From NCBI RefSeq assembly GCF_011046555.1, contig NZ_CP049246.1, positions 1,054,001-1,118,000 of the forward strand: 64,000 nucleotides of DNA, read 5' to 3'. Below are positions 1 through 8,436 of the stretch, piece by piece; within the stretch, counting starts at the first letter, position 1, and the number at the start of each line of letters is the position of its first letter. This stretch comes from Sphingobacterium lactis. Lineage in GTDB: Bacteria; Bacteroidota; Bacteroidia; Sphingobacteriales; Sphingobacteriaceae. The translations under genes and the position numbers were made by a program. The notes beneath the pieces are model-generated. The model was not told where the DNA came from, did no database searches, and saw nothing but the letters and a program-made list of their open reading frames with translations.

Positions 1-2194
1 CCTGCAGGATATCTGCATGGGAAATCTGTGGCTTGTTGAGTTCACGTCCGTTCAGGCTTGCCGATTGAATGTACTTATTGGTATCGGATGCCCCTTTGGC
101 AATTACGGTGAAGGTTTTGCCATTAGAAAGTGAGATGGTCGATTTTTCAAAGAACGGGGAACCAATGCTATATACTGGTGAACCCGGTGTGACAGGATAA
201 AAACCCAATTGGGAAAATACAACGAATGAGGAAAGGCCTCCGCCGTCTTCATCGCCCGGTACACCCATCAGGTCGTTGCGGAACCATTGTTTGATCAATG
301 TTTTGATGCGTTTCTGGGTCATCCACGGTTGACCTGCGTAATTGTACAGGTAAGGGATATGCAGAGATGGTTCATTGGCCATCGAGAACTGACCGACATT
401 TCCGGTATGGTCTGGCAACTGCTGGTAGAAGTCAAATTTCGATTTTCCCAAAGGTTGGATGAACATCTCATCCAAGTAATGGACAAATTGCTCGTCTCCT
501 CCCATCAAGTTGATCAGATCAGGGATGTTGTGTTGCACGTCCCAACGATAGATCCAGGCATTGTTTTCCCCATAATATTCACGCGCACCCTGTCCTCCAG
601 AAAAGACATAATCGAATGGTTCGATGAATTTGCCAGCTTCATCCTTTGGATGGAAGAATTTCGTCTGCTCATTGAATACATTTCTATAGTTGAAAGATTG
701 CTTCATGAATTTATCGTAGTCGTCCATTTTGCCTAAATGTTTGGCTAATTGGGCCAAACACCACAGGTCATACGAGGTTCCTAGGGTAACGGCAATGGGT
801 TGTCGTTTTTCGAAGTGATGGACCTCTGGGTAGATTTCTTTTTCACCAGGATATAATGCTGGGATATAGCCCTTTTCCTTGAAAAATTGGTCCATTTTGC
901 CGGCAGCTTTGCCCGACCATGGTGCCAACGTTTTTTCCGTAATACCTCCTTTGGCAGCACGGTAGGCTTCCTCGATGTCAAAATTCCGAACTCCCTTTTC
1001 GTAGGCATCCAGAATTGCCGCAACACCGTGGTTGGAGTTCATCCGGCGGCTATCGCCATTGATCTCCGGAAAGGTAGGCAGCCAGAAATTATCCATCTGT
1101 TCGGACATGCGGACAAAGGACTGTAAGATATTACCTTCCTTTTCCGTGTCGATCAGCACATTGAGCGGGTGATGCGCACGGTAGGAGTCCCAAATCCAAT
1201 CATCCGTGAAGAATGGCTTGCCGCCATCGTTATGGACCTTCCCGTCAAATGCGGAGAAATACCGCCCCCCTTCAGAGATGTTCACCGGTCTTTCAAAGGT
1301 GCGGTATAGGGACGTATAGAAGATGTGTTTGTCCGTTTCATTGGTGCCTTCCACCTTCAGCTTGCCCAATGCTGCATTCCAGATGGATTTCCCTTCTGAT
1401 TTTACTTTCGCAATATCATAATGTTTTATTTCACGCTGTAAATTGGCTTTGGCCTGTTTTGCGTCAATAAAGGAAATGCCATAGCGTACCTTGAGATCCT
1501 TTGCATCTCCTGCGAAAGAAAGTACAAGATTGGCCTGATCGCCAGAAACAGCTTTGCTCTTCGTCAATTTTCCGTCCTTAACCTGATCGATGGATTGGGG
1601 CTGCTTATCAAATTCCGCATAAAGGTAAACTTTGGTGTTGTTGCCAATATCCTGGCTTCCCGACAGTCCTTTGCCATCCCAGGTCAGATCGCCCTTTTTG
1701 GTATTGAAAATCAATTGTGGGTTGCCGGGCTTTTCAAAGCGAAGCGCATAGATTGCCGCTTGGTGAGAAACAGCGTAGTCTACCTGGATCTCATCGCGAT
1801 CCAAATATACCGAGTAGGTGTAGGGTTTAATTTGCTCCTGATCATAGCTGTATTGCAGGACGGGCGCTAATTCGCGACTTCCGGCGCTGATCGGACTCAG
1901 ATTGAATGCCGAACTACCGCGGTGGCTCGTAACGATCAATGGAAGACCCTTTAATTGATCCGAGGTATAATCAGCCCTTTCGGGATATACCCTCAACAAT
2001 GAATTGGGCAGGTGAACCGTAGGGTAGGTGGGTACCAATAGGTGGGAAATATTACCCATATACGGGTTCACATAATCTACCTCGGTCTGTTGGGCCGTAA
2101 CCGCTTGGCCAGAGATGCAGAATAAGACAACGGGCAATGCCATTTTCCCCCGACGCCAGGCAGAACGTAGTCTCGAAAGATTGCTCTTGAACAT
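1..2194 (-). CDS. GH92 family alpha-1,2-mannosidase, C-terminus cut by window edge
   Basis: Secreted or periplasmic glycoside hydrolase that would trim alpha-mannose from glycans in a calcium-dependent reaction. I translated the reverse strand from the ATG at 2192-2194: about 731 residues are present and the frame is still open at base 1, so only a short tail is probably missing from a usual length near 750. An N-terminal hydrophobic stretch ending near GQAVTAQ looks like a signal peptide. Mature sequence starts DYVNPYMGN, a typical GH92 opening. Diagnostic late motifs are NEPSLHIPYLYNYAG and GVPGDEDGGGLSSFVVFSQL; the acidic DED cluster belongs to the catalytic/calcium region of the family. 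It has its own leader and is not tightly coupled to the next upstream gene. Family assignment is firm; exact linkage specificity is inference. Confidence 0.93.
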   Translation of the reverse strand, partial: MFKSNLSRLRSAWRRGKMALPVVLFCISGQAVTAQQTEVDYVNPYMGNISHLLVPTYPTVHLPNSLLRVYPERADYTSDQLKGLPLIVTSHRGSSAFNLSPISAGSRELAPVLQYSYDQEQIKPYTYSVYLDRDEIQVDYAVSHQAAIYALRFEKPGNPQLIFNTKKGDLTWDGKGLSGSQDIGNNTKVYLYAEFDKQPQSIDQVKDGKLTKSKAVSGDQANLVLSFAGDAKDLKVRYGISFIDAKQAKANLQREIKHYDIAKVKSEGKSIWNAALGKLKVEGTNETDKHIFYTSLYRTFERPVNISEGGRYFSAFDGKVHNDGGKPFFTDDWIWDSYRAHHPLNVLIDTEKEGNILQSFVRMSEQMDNFWLPTFPEINGDSRRMNSNHGVAAILDAYEKGVRNFDIEEAYRAAKGGITEKTLAPWSGKAAGKMDQFFKEKGYIPALYPGEKEIYPEVHHFEKRQPIAVTLGTSYDLWCLAQLAKHLGKMDDYDKFMKQSFNYRNVFNEQTKFFHPKDEAGKFIEPFDYVFSGGQGAREYYGENNAWIYRWDVQHNIPDLINLMGGDEQFVHYLDEMFIQPLGKSKFDFYQQLPDHTGNVGQFSMANEPSLHIPYLYNYAGQPWMTQKRIKTLIKQWFRNDLMGVPGDEDGGGLSSFVVFSQLGFYPVTPGSPVYSIGSPFFEKSTISLSNGKTFTVIAKGASDTNKYIQSASLNGRELNKPQISHADILQ

Positions 2195-2295
2195 ATTTTC
2201 AGTGATAAGTTTAGTTTATAATTTAGTGTTTACCCATACCCAACTAGAAATGGTCATGAAATATGCTTCTTTTTAGGTTGAAATGTAGGTTAAAC

Positions 2296-2303
2296 CAAAT
2301 GTA
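2296..2303 (-). promoter_or_regulatory. possible -7 promoter box for the GH92 gene
   Basis: The reverse strand reads TACATTTG here, an exact fit to the Bacteroidota -7 consensus TAnnTTTG, about 100 nt upstream of the GH92 start. No clear TTG -33 element is visible at the expected distance, so this is tentative. Confidence 0.3.
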
Positions 2304-2379
2304 ATAAAAAAGGATTAAAAATTGGTTAAGGAAATAGAAAAAGGTTTTAGCTAAAGTTTTAGTAATCGGTTGAAACTAA

Positions 2380-2406
2380 AAAAACGACCGTTTTGAGGTC
2401 GTTTTT
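2380..2406 (-). terminator. rho-independent terminator after the GDPD gene
   Basis: A 10-bp perfect stem AAAAACGACC / GGTCGTTTTT closes a 7-nt loop, with the T-tract on the reverse strand. It lies 24 nt past the stop of the reverse-strand phosphodiesterase gene. Confidence 0.8.
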
Positions 2407-2429
2407 CTGCTTTATTCGATGGCATTAGA

Positions 2430-3299
2430 TTAGGGAAGATCGGCATAAGGGTAATCGGTGCAGTATTCCTTGACACCCAATTTCAATACCCGATCAATTT
2501 CTGCTTTATTATTGGTATTTCCGCACAACAGTTTAATGCCTTTCTCGGCGCATTGCTGAACCAATGCTGCATCGATCAACGCCGGTATTGGTGCGTAGTA
2601 ATCCAATTTAAACGTTAATCTCGCCAAATTTTCCTCCAAGGTACCTTTACTGACGTTCAGCATGGTTTTTACTTTGGGGAATTTGCTATGGACTATTTCC
2701 AAGGTCCGCTCGTCAAAAGATTGGATGATCACGCGATCACCAATTCCTTTGGAAATGACGACGTCCATGAGAATGCGGACAAATTCCTCCGGTGCAGGAG
2801 TCACTTTATGATCCCGTTTTGGTGAAGTCTTTGTCTCGATGCTGTACCAGGGTTTCGGGAGTCCTTTTTCCTGCACATAGTGCTCAACGGAATCGATTAG
2901 GTCGGCCAACCGAGGAATGTAAGTTGGAAAGTTCTGCTGCTTAGGGAAGTCGGGATGCTGTTTGGATCCGACATCAAAGCTTTTTATTTCCGCATATGTA
3001 TAATCTTGTATCGGTTTGTCCTTGGTATTTGTTATGGCGCTGCCTTGGGCATCCAATGTGATCAAAGGGTCCAACCACGGATCATGGGATATCACCGCTT
3101 GTTTATCCTTGGTGATCGCAATGTCCATTTCCAGGATATCGGCGCCATGGTGCAATGCATTTTTCATGGCGGGGATGCTGTTTTCGGGCATCAATCCCCG
3201 GAACCCCCGATGGGCATAGATTACGGTGTCTTGCGCATAACTGTGCATGTGTAGTGAAACGCTGCTAATCAGCAACAGGATGATTTTTACGATTTTCAT
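2430..3299 (-). CDS. secreted glycerophosphodiester phosphodiesterase (GDPD family)
   Basis: Hydrolyses glycerophosphodiesters to glycerol-3-phosphate plus an alcohol, recycling phospholipid head groups outside the cytoplasm. The 289-residue protein begins with a signal peptide ending about MHSYAQ. The GDPD catalytic signature is complete: HRG at residues 30-32, PEN at 38-40, E57 and D59 in EMDIAITKD, and His72 in VISHDPW. Later conserved segments include YSIETKT and VIIQSFDERTLEIV, typical of the TIM-barrel fold. The gene stands alone between a GNAT gene and a terminator on the same strand. No truncation is seen. Substrate range cannot be told from sequence. Confidence 0.92.
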   Translation of the reverse strand: MKIVKIILLLISSVSLHMHSYAQDTVIYAHRGFRGLMPENSIPAMKNALHHGADILEMDIAITKDKQAVISHDPWLDPLITLDAQGSAITNTKDKPIQDYTYAEIKSFDVGSKQHPDFPKQQNFPTYIPRLADLIDSVEHYVQEKGLPKPWYSIETKTSPKRDHKVTPAPEEFVRILMDVVISKGIGDRVIIQSFDERTLEIVHSKFPKVKTMLNVSKGTLEENLARLTFKLDYYAPIPALIDAALVQQCAEKGIKLLCGNTNNKAEIDRVLKLGVKEYCTDYPYADLP

Positions 3300-3374
3300 A
3301 GGTCGATTTTTGAAAGGGTAAAATTAATAAGAAATCAATCCCTCACTTATCCAAAAAGACCTTTTAACAAAAAC

Positions 3375-3938
3375 TTAATCTGCAGGACTGCGTTGCAGAT
3401 GTTCCAGATGTTTGCCCATCAACCATTTTTCACCAACTACTTTGAAACCCAGTCGTTCGTAAAGTCGCTTGGCATTTGGATTGTCGTCGTCCACCAAAAG
3501 CCCTAAAGTTGCACCTCTTTTTTCCACATACTCATCGATCAAGTGGTGCAATATCTTGGAACCTATTCCTTTTCCCTGCTGATCAGGACTTACACCGATA
3601 CAGTCTATATAATACTCCCCGCCCTGGGTCTCATCTTCGGGATTGAAATCCTTGCCATAAGCGTCTTGAACCAAGGCAGCAACAGGCTTGCGCAATTCGT
3701 GGAGTTGAGATCCGTCGTAAACCAACGCGGTTGCTACCACGTGTCCATTTTCCTCAACAACCCAATTGTTATCGTAGGAATATTGGTTGCCCTGTTGAGC
3801 GACGAGTGTTTCTAAAAAACGTAAGGCCAGGGATTTATCTTCGGCACCAATGAACAGGTAAGCAATATCTTCCATGGCCAATAAGAGATGGGCAGCAATG
3901 GCTCCAGCTTCATCCTGTTTTCCTTGTCTAATAATCAT
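3375..3938 (-). CDS. GNAT family N-acetyltransferase
   Basis: Predicted cytoplasmic acetyl-CoA-dependent N-acyltransferase of 187 residues. The acetyl-CoA pyrophosphate loop is present as DQQGKGIGSKIL, preceded by the beta-4 strand segment YIDCIGVSP and followed by a helix; LYERLGFKVVGEKW near the C-terminus is the usual GNAT ending. The N-terminus (IIRQGKQDEAGAIAAHLLLAMEDIAY) matches the opening of many GNATs. The substrate (amine, peptide or antibiotic) cannot be inferred. The ATG at 3938 is the only sensible start. It lies 75 nt upstream of the GDPD gene on the same strand, so the two could be cotranscribed, though with no functional link that I can name. Confidence 0.85.
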   Translation of the reverse strand: MIIRQGKQDEAGAIAAHLLLAMEDIAYLFIGAEDKSLALRFLETLVAQQGNQYSYDNNWVVEENGHVVATALVYDGSQLHELRKPVAALVQDAYGKDFNPEDETQGGEYYIDCIGVSPDQQGKGIGSKILHHLIDEYVEKRGATLGLLVDDDNPNAKRLYERLGFKVVGEKWLMGKHLEHLQRSPAD

Positions 3939-4003
3939 GATACTGTTTTAGTCTATCCTGACTAAAGGTAGTGAACTTAATGCTGAGAAGGGTTGTTGGG
4001 GTG

Positions 4004-5098
4004 TCACTTTTTGCTGAAAGTAACCATGTGCAATTTGTAGCCCTGTGCGGTACGTAGAAATTCGGCAGACTGTTGCTGTGGGTCTCCACCTTCCTCAGGC
4101 CCGAAATAGACGATCATTGTTGGGTAGCGGAAATCATTGGTTTGTCCACAGTTATCCAGGTATTGATGGTATGCGGGGGAGTCAAAAATAAAGTTGTTGA
4201 AACCGCCCTGGGAAATCATCGTTTGTGTAGATAACGATTGTCCGTCCCGAATTTTCTGGAATAGGTTTTCTAATTTCGTCATATGCTGATCCAGAAATTG
4301 TGAGCTAGCCGTAAAGATCCATTCCTGTTTATCCTCGTTCCAAGAAACGATGCTATCGGCACAATGCGAAGCCATTGTTTGTTTATTTATGCCTTGCTGA
4401 AGCAAGTCGTTCAGGAGATGCTTGAATTCCTTTTCGTAGTGGATAAAATTATAATACTTACCGTTCTCCCCTTTCAAGCTGACCCATTCCGGACCGACAT
4501 GAGGAGCTTCCGATATGTCCATGGCATAATAGTTTACCTCTCCCAGATAGGGGAAATCATTTATTAGCACTTCATTGTTTGCACTCACTAACATTTGTTT
4601 GCCACCGGACCAAGAATAATGTTCCTTATCATCCCCATCATATTGTTTTTTTGCACCTTTTAACGCGACGAACATGCCATTATGCATCGGGGTGACTGCA
4701 CTGTACATCGCCGGAACCTGCTCGCTACCAGCTGCATTGAAAAAACCGACCAAGTCCGTATTTCGGTCATGAAACCTGATAAACCCCTCCTGTTCGCAGT
4801 CAGGAGTGTTGTCGAAGAAATGCAGACTGTCGCGCCCAAATTTTCTGCCCTGTGCATTCATGAAATAACTATCGCTTGCTTCGGAATCCATATCGATTAC
4901 GGACACCAAGTCCGTGAACTTTTCCGGCATCCCAAAATTGGCATTGATCGTGGCCGGAATGACAATTTTCCCGTGCATATCTTTGTAGCCGATCCTGCTG
5001 CTATCCGCATTGTAAAATGCGCGCAAGGGGTTTTGACCTTGGCCCATGGCCAACACAACATAGGAACAGCTCAAAAAAAACAACAGGAATCTTTTCAT
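4004..5098 (-). CDS. secreted protein with WG-repeat-like segments, function unknown
   Basis: A 364-residue protein with a clear signal peptide (residues 1-20, ending VVLAMGQ). The N-terminal half contains short units such as GYKDMHGKIVIPATINANFG and LVGFFNAAGSEQVPAMYSAV. These resemble WG (KWG) repeats, in which G-[FY]-x-[ND]-x-x-G-x-x-V-x-P forms small beta units. The C-terminal half (about 190-364) has no recognisable domain and ends in a lysine pair. It probably acts in the periplasm or at the cell surface. It follows a HTH regulator gene by 14 nt on the same strand, so the two are likely cotranscribed. Function is unknown; another WG-repeat protein occurs at 21.2-22.6 kb. Confidence 0.7.
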   Translation of the reverse strand: MKRFLLFFLSCSYVVLAMGQGQNPLRAFYNADSSRIGYKDMHGKIVIPATINANFGMPEKFTDLVSVIDMDSEASDSYFMNAQGRKFGRDSLHFFDNTPDCEQEGFIRFHDRNTDLVGFFNAAGSEQVPAMYSAVTPMHNGMFVALKGAKKQYDGDDKEHYSWSGGKQMLVSANNEVLINDFPYLGEVNYYAMDISEAPHVGPEWVSLKGENGKYYNFIHYEKEFKHLLNDLLQQGINKQTMASHCADSIVSWNEDKQEWIFTASSQFLDQHMTKLENLFQKIRDGQSLSTQTMISQGGFNNFIFDSPAYHQYLDNCGQTNDFRYPTMIVYFGPEEGGDPQQQSAEFLRTAQGYKLHMVTFSKK

Positions 5099-5112
5099 AA
5101 CTTGTGGTGCAA

Positions 5113-5532
5113 TTAACGCTTTTTCTTCTTACTTTTTTTCTTCTCCAAGAGGTCTATGCGATCCGTTAGGGCAGAAATGGTGATCTCTTGGGATTGGATG
5201 GTTGCTTGTTGCGCATTGATCACTTTTTCAAGTGCCGTATAAATGGTTCTACTTTCCACATGGGAGTCAATTTTGGAAGGTAGGGTAATGGCGACACCAT
5301 CAAATTCACCATGTTCGGATTTAAACATCTCACCGATACCGATGACCAACCACTCGGGGTTTACATCTGGATAGTTGGATAAAATAGTAGCTATTGCGTC
5401 CGAGCCCAGAGCCGAATTCTTCTGAACACCCTTGAAATTGGCATAGGAAAGTTCTAATCCTTTAAAAAAGTCTACCTTTTGAATTCCTTTAGCCTCTGCA
5501 ATTAATAATACGCGCTCTTTAATATTGGTCAT
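5113..5532 (-). CDS. HTH (XRE/phage-repressor-like) protein with charged coiled-coil tail
   Basis: A 139-residue likely DNA-binding regulator. Residues 1-65 (NIKERVLLIAEAKGIQKVDF ... NPEWLVIGIGEM) fit the N-terminal helix-turn-helix of Bacteroidota phage-repressor-like proteins, including the frequent NPEWLxxGxGEM closing motif. The rest (about 95-139) is a glutamine- and leucine-rich helix, likely a coiled coil, ending in a strongly basic lysine run. It sits 14 nt upstream of the WG-repeat-like gene and 127 nt downstream of the unknown 339-residue gene, all on the reverse strand. A short AT-rich palindrome lies 40-60 nt upstream. What it controls is unknown. Confidence 0.72.
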   Translation of the reverse strand: MTNIKERVLLIAEAKGIQKVDFFKGLELSYANFKGVQKNSALGSDAIATILSNYPDVNPEWLVIGIGEMFKSEHGEFDGVAITLPSKIDSHVESRTIYTALEKVINAQQATIQSQEITISALTDRIDLLEKKKSKKKKR

Positions 5533-5659
5533 TTTTTGTTACTTTTTACTTGTTGTGGATAAAATATAATCTAAAATATTAAATATTTTAAGAATAACAA
5601 CTGTTTAACAAAAACATAACATTAAGGTGCTATATCAGGACTGCGAGAATTGCTGTTTA

Positions 5660-6679
5660 CTATTTGTTTATAAAAACTATTTTAAGAGTATGCTGGGTCT
5701 GATTGGCCTGCTCGTTCACCTTTGGCTTTTGTGTGCCCCATTGATTCAAGGTTAAGACATTTTTATGGAAGAATCCAATTTGGAAGTTTTTTTCCATTGC
5801 CTGGGCTAAGTTAATTGTTCGTGCCTCTGCCAGTTTTCTGGATTTGGGGTCCAACTCTCCATTTTTGTCGAGGCAAAGATCTTCACTTATATTCCGCAGG
5901 GGCTCATAGAATTCAGGAATCAAATAGGCTTGCTTAGTGGTCCAACCGTCACGGATTGTAAACTCCAGGTGCATGGCGAACTCCTGATTGTTCATGGGCA
6001 CGCTGTGACCCAATAATTGATGCTTCATGTATTCCTCCCTTCGGATTTCCCTGTCCATAAACTCCGGGATCTGTTTACCCTTCATCATTTCGTAACTGAT
6101 ATAGGTCCTGAAAAGCATTACCGATTCGGACTTCATGATACCTAAGGCTACTCCTTCTTCACTTGTTGCAAATATCCTCCGCCCTGAAATTGATTCGCCA
6201 TGCTCCTCTGCAAATTGATTGTCCCTATATAGGTTGTAATTCTTGATGAAGTATTGGCCGATAAGATCAATCCCCGTCTTCGGTACATCGAAACGTTGTT
6301 TATAACGACGGAAAAAATGAGGCGCAAAAATTGATATGCCAGATTCCTTCCGTTGACCATCTCGGTCATACACATCGCTTCGCATAAATGCATACATTCC
6401 CTTAGTAAACTGACCTACACAGATAAAGGTAGTCTCTTGTTCGATTTTATAATTTTTATCTCGCTTTTTGTAAGCCCTGTAGATGACAATCCAGGTGTTG
6501 CGTCGGGAAGTGCGAATCGTAATGGGGGCAGAACTCATCGGGAATTTTCCACCCTTAATAATTTGCCGACGGAATTTATTGATCACTTCGGATTTTCGTG
6601 AAGCTTTATAGATGACTTCGGGATAATCATATGCCAGTTGCATGGCAATCTCGCTATCCGACATGGTCTCCACTATCAT
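5660..6679 (-). CDS. hypothetical protein, 339 residues, with HFFRRYKQRF motif
   Basis: I do not recognise this family with confidence. The protein is soluble and rich in basic and aromatic residues, with no signal peptide or membrane segment. A striking central motif is IFAPHFFRRYKQRFDVPKTG (about residues 125-144), followed by ATSEEGVALGIMKSESVMLF. Histidine and basic residues in that segment could be functional. The first ATG (6679) is used; a second at 6664 (MSDSEIAMQ) is equally possible. It faces the glycolipid-binding gene across a 288-nt divergent intergenic region and precedes the XRE-like regulator on the same strand, so it may belong to that regulator's unit. Confidence 0.6.
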   Translation of the reverse strand: MIVETMSDSEIAMQLAYDYPEVIYKASRKSEVINKFRRQIIKGGKFPMSSAPITIRTSRRNTWIVIYRAYKKRDKNYKIEQETTFICVGQFTKGMYAFMRSDVYDRDGQRKESGISIFAPHFFRRYKQRFDVPKTGIDLIGQYFIKNYNLYRDNQFAEEHGESISGRRIFATSEEGVALGIMKSESVMLFRTYISYEMMKGKQIPEFMDREIRREEYMKHQLLGHSVPMNNQEFAMHLEFTIRDGWTTKQAYLIPEFYEPLRNISEDLCLDKNGELDPKSRKLAEARTINLAQAMEKNFQIGFFHKNVLTLNQWGTQKPKVNEQANQTQHTLKIVFINK

Positions 6680-6967
6680 GGCAATCAGGTTATTTGTTAC
6701 AACTCTTTACTAATTACAGAAGATAAAAGATTCCTTACCGCTCCTTAAAGTAATCCCCGGAAAACAGTAATCGGTATTCTATAAGATTTAACCACTGTCT
6801 CAGATCAAGATACATCGCTTTAGGAATTTGAATAAATATAAAGCTATGATTGTTAATTATTTATTAAGTTTTTATCTTGTTTTTGTGAGCAAAGGATCTG
6901 CTGTTTAACTCCTGACAGACGCTGTCATGAGGAGCTCCTATCTTCCGTATTGAAAAGCACATAAACT

Positions 6968-7513
6968 ATGAAAACAATCATTTGGAAAAGCACCTATTAC
7001 GAATCACTCGAATATATGCAGTGGAAAAAGGAAGCCGAGCTGAATATCTTCCAATCCACCGTTATTGGACTGAAAGACGATAACCACTGGCTTTTGCAAT
7101 ACCAGGTCATAACAGATTTGCAGTGGAATTTGAGATCCTTTCAATTGCATGCGATGGTGAATGCCGTTGATTGGGTGGTCGAAGGTCAGTTTATCCATGG
7201 CAAATGGAGCATCAATGGTCAGGAAAGATCGGAATTCGAAAACCTGAAATTTATCGATATTTCCTTAACACCCTTTACCAATAGCCTACCTATTCAGCAA
7301 TTGAATCTCCAATTGGGGGAAGAAGAGCCCATCGAAGTAATGTATATCGATGTAGTCCATAAGGAACTATCACGCGTTCAACAAAGCTATGTTAAGCTGG
7401 ACAAAGAAACTGTTCGATATGCTAATGTGCCAAAAGATTTTCAGGCGCATATCACAATTGATGAGGAAGGGCTGGTGGTGGACTATCCGGGATTATTTGT
7501 TCGCGAATGGTAG
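6968..7513 (+). CDS. putative glycolipid-binding domain protein (PF06475-type)
   Basis: A 181-residue cytoplasmic protein covering a whole putative glycolipid-binding domain. Hallmarks are KWSINGQ, then DISLTPFTNSLPIQQLNLQL (family consensus D-[IV]-x-x-TPFTNTLPIRRL), the strand VMYIDVVHKELSRVQQSYVKL, and the terminal segment VDYPGLFVREW, which is almost invariant in this family. Members are small beta-rich proteins of unresolved physiology; the name derives from structural similarity rather than proven ligand. It is a single-gene unit read divergently from the 339-residue gene. A short inverted repeat GACAG-ACG-CTGTC lies about 40 nt upstream of the start. Confidence 0.8.
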   Translation: MKTIIWKSTYYESLEYMQWKKEAELNIFQSTVIGLKDDNHWLLQYQVITDLQWNLRSFQLHAMVNAVDWVVEGQFIHGKWSINGQERSEFENLKFIDISLTPFTNSLPIQQLNLQLGEEEPIEVMYIDVVHKELSRVQQSYVKLDKETVRYANVPKDFQAHITIDEEGLVVDYPGLFVREW

Positions 7514-7683
7514 TAAGGGGGAATAATTAAGTCAATTTTTGGAAAGGGAATTTATTATGTGAAATGAAAACTCTTGCGCCAGTATATTTTTCCAATACTC
7601 AAACCCAAAATGCCTAATCACCTCGCCGGCACAAGGTAGTATGAACAAATACAAATAAATTCGTCTATTTTTTTTAACTTTAT

Positions 7684-7885
7684 CTAAGTTGAGGAAACAG
7701 GGATCGGTTCACCGGTTCGGTTTACCTTGTGTAGTGCCGATTTATCAATCGGCACACTTTTTTTACCAACAATATCCCCGTTCTCCACTCTCTTCCTTTT
7801 CTGGCCTATCCATACATGTTCCTCGTCGAAGTCCACACCGGTCTTCCAGAGCGCCATATAGCGTGGTCAAGAGTTTTTTCTGCAT
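7684..7885 (-). pseudogene. decayed small ORF in a GC-rich patch at the island's left edge
   Basis: Reading the reverse strand, a protein-like frame starts MQKKLLTTLYGALED and then continues, only after a one-base frame change near 7838, as VDFDEEHVWIGQKRKRVENG and on through SVPIDKSALHKVNRTGEPIP to a stop at 7684-7686. The combined 202 nt is one base out of a whole number of codons, consistent with a frameshift. The charged, protein-like composition of both halves argues for a real ancestral gene. I do not recognise the family. It borders the AT-rich island and may be a scar of integration. Confidence 0.4.
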
Positions 7886-8070
7886 CGCCACGTTGTGGTT
7901 GATTTAAAAGAGGGAGGCAGAAGGCTCAAGAGATCCACCGCACAGATCCAGCCGCACAACGCTGGCGCAGGTCTTTTGTAGTGGCCTGCGATGTGGCGGA
8001 CCTGTCCCTAATACATGCCATAGGCACAAGGGATTGGCCAAGCCGCCTAAACGTGATTCATCCAAATTAG
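7886..8070. other. GC-rich, inverted-repeat-bearing patch, non-coding or relic
   Basis: This stretch is visibly richer in GC than both neighbours. It contains a strong potential hairpin GCAGG ... CCTGC around 7968-7990 and several shorter complementary blocks (GATGTGGCGG, ccaCCGCACA). Frames on the reverse strand stay open for 40-60 codons but look cysteine/proline-rich and unlike a normal protein. It may be a structured RNA, a recombination scar or a repeat. I cannot assign it. Confidence 0.3.
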
Positions 8071-8436
8071 TCTTCTTAATAATCTATAATTTTATCATTT
8101 ACCAAGCTAACAAGCTTAGCCGTTTGTAAATCACTTTTGGTTATTTTTGATTATCTAATAAATTTGATGTCTATAAATTTTTATCAATCCATCTACTAAA
8201 TAGCCTTACCTTTGCCAAACAAAAACTGAGCGGGCACCGAGAATACGCAATTGCATTAAAAATCAGCCAGTTGTAGTTTTAAAGTAACAAATAGAAAACA
8301 TAGAAGTTTCTAAGTATTTTGACAATAGGATTATAAATTCTTAGGAAAAGTTTGAAAAGAATCCCACTACGTGACTACACGACTACGCTTTATAAATATT
8401 TTGATATATTAACACTATTAACAATTAGAGCAAATT
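8071..8436 (+). other. AT-rich intergenic region with an 8-nt-period repeat
   Basis: No gene seen. Two things stand out. TACCTTTG at 8207-8214 fits the -7 consensus. At 8366-8389 three tandem 8-mers ACTACGTG, ACTACACG and ACTACGCT precede the 188-residue gene. TTTTGACAATA near 8320 matches 11 nt of the palindrome at 13037-13091. This is the leader of the gene that starts at 8437. Confidence 0.35.
8207..8214 (+). promoter_or_regulatory. possible -7 promoter box for the 188-residue gene
   Basis: TACCTTTG fits TAnnTTTG exactly. It would give a leader of about 215 nt before the ATG at 8437, long for this organism, so a closer promoter in the AT-rich leader is also possible. Confidence 0.3.

Noticed and set aside
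287-736. Open frame of 149 codons on the forward strand
   Set aside because: It lies antisense inside the GH92 gene, whose protein sequence is clearly conserved; the forward frame has no recognisable protein character.
7734-7762. Terminator-like hairpin GTGCCGATT / AATCGGCAC followed by a T-run
   Set aside because: It falls inside the protein-like reverse frame (KKSVPIDKSAL region), and no gene ends close upstream on the forward strand, so it may be a chance stem in a relic coding sequence.
7689-7907. Forward open frame of 72 codons
   Set aside because: Proline-, serine- and arginine-rich without protein character; it is antisense to the better-supported decayed reverse frame.
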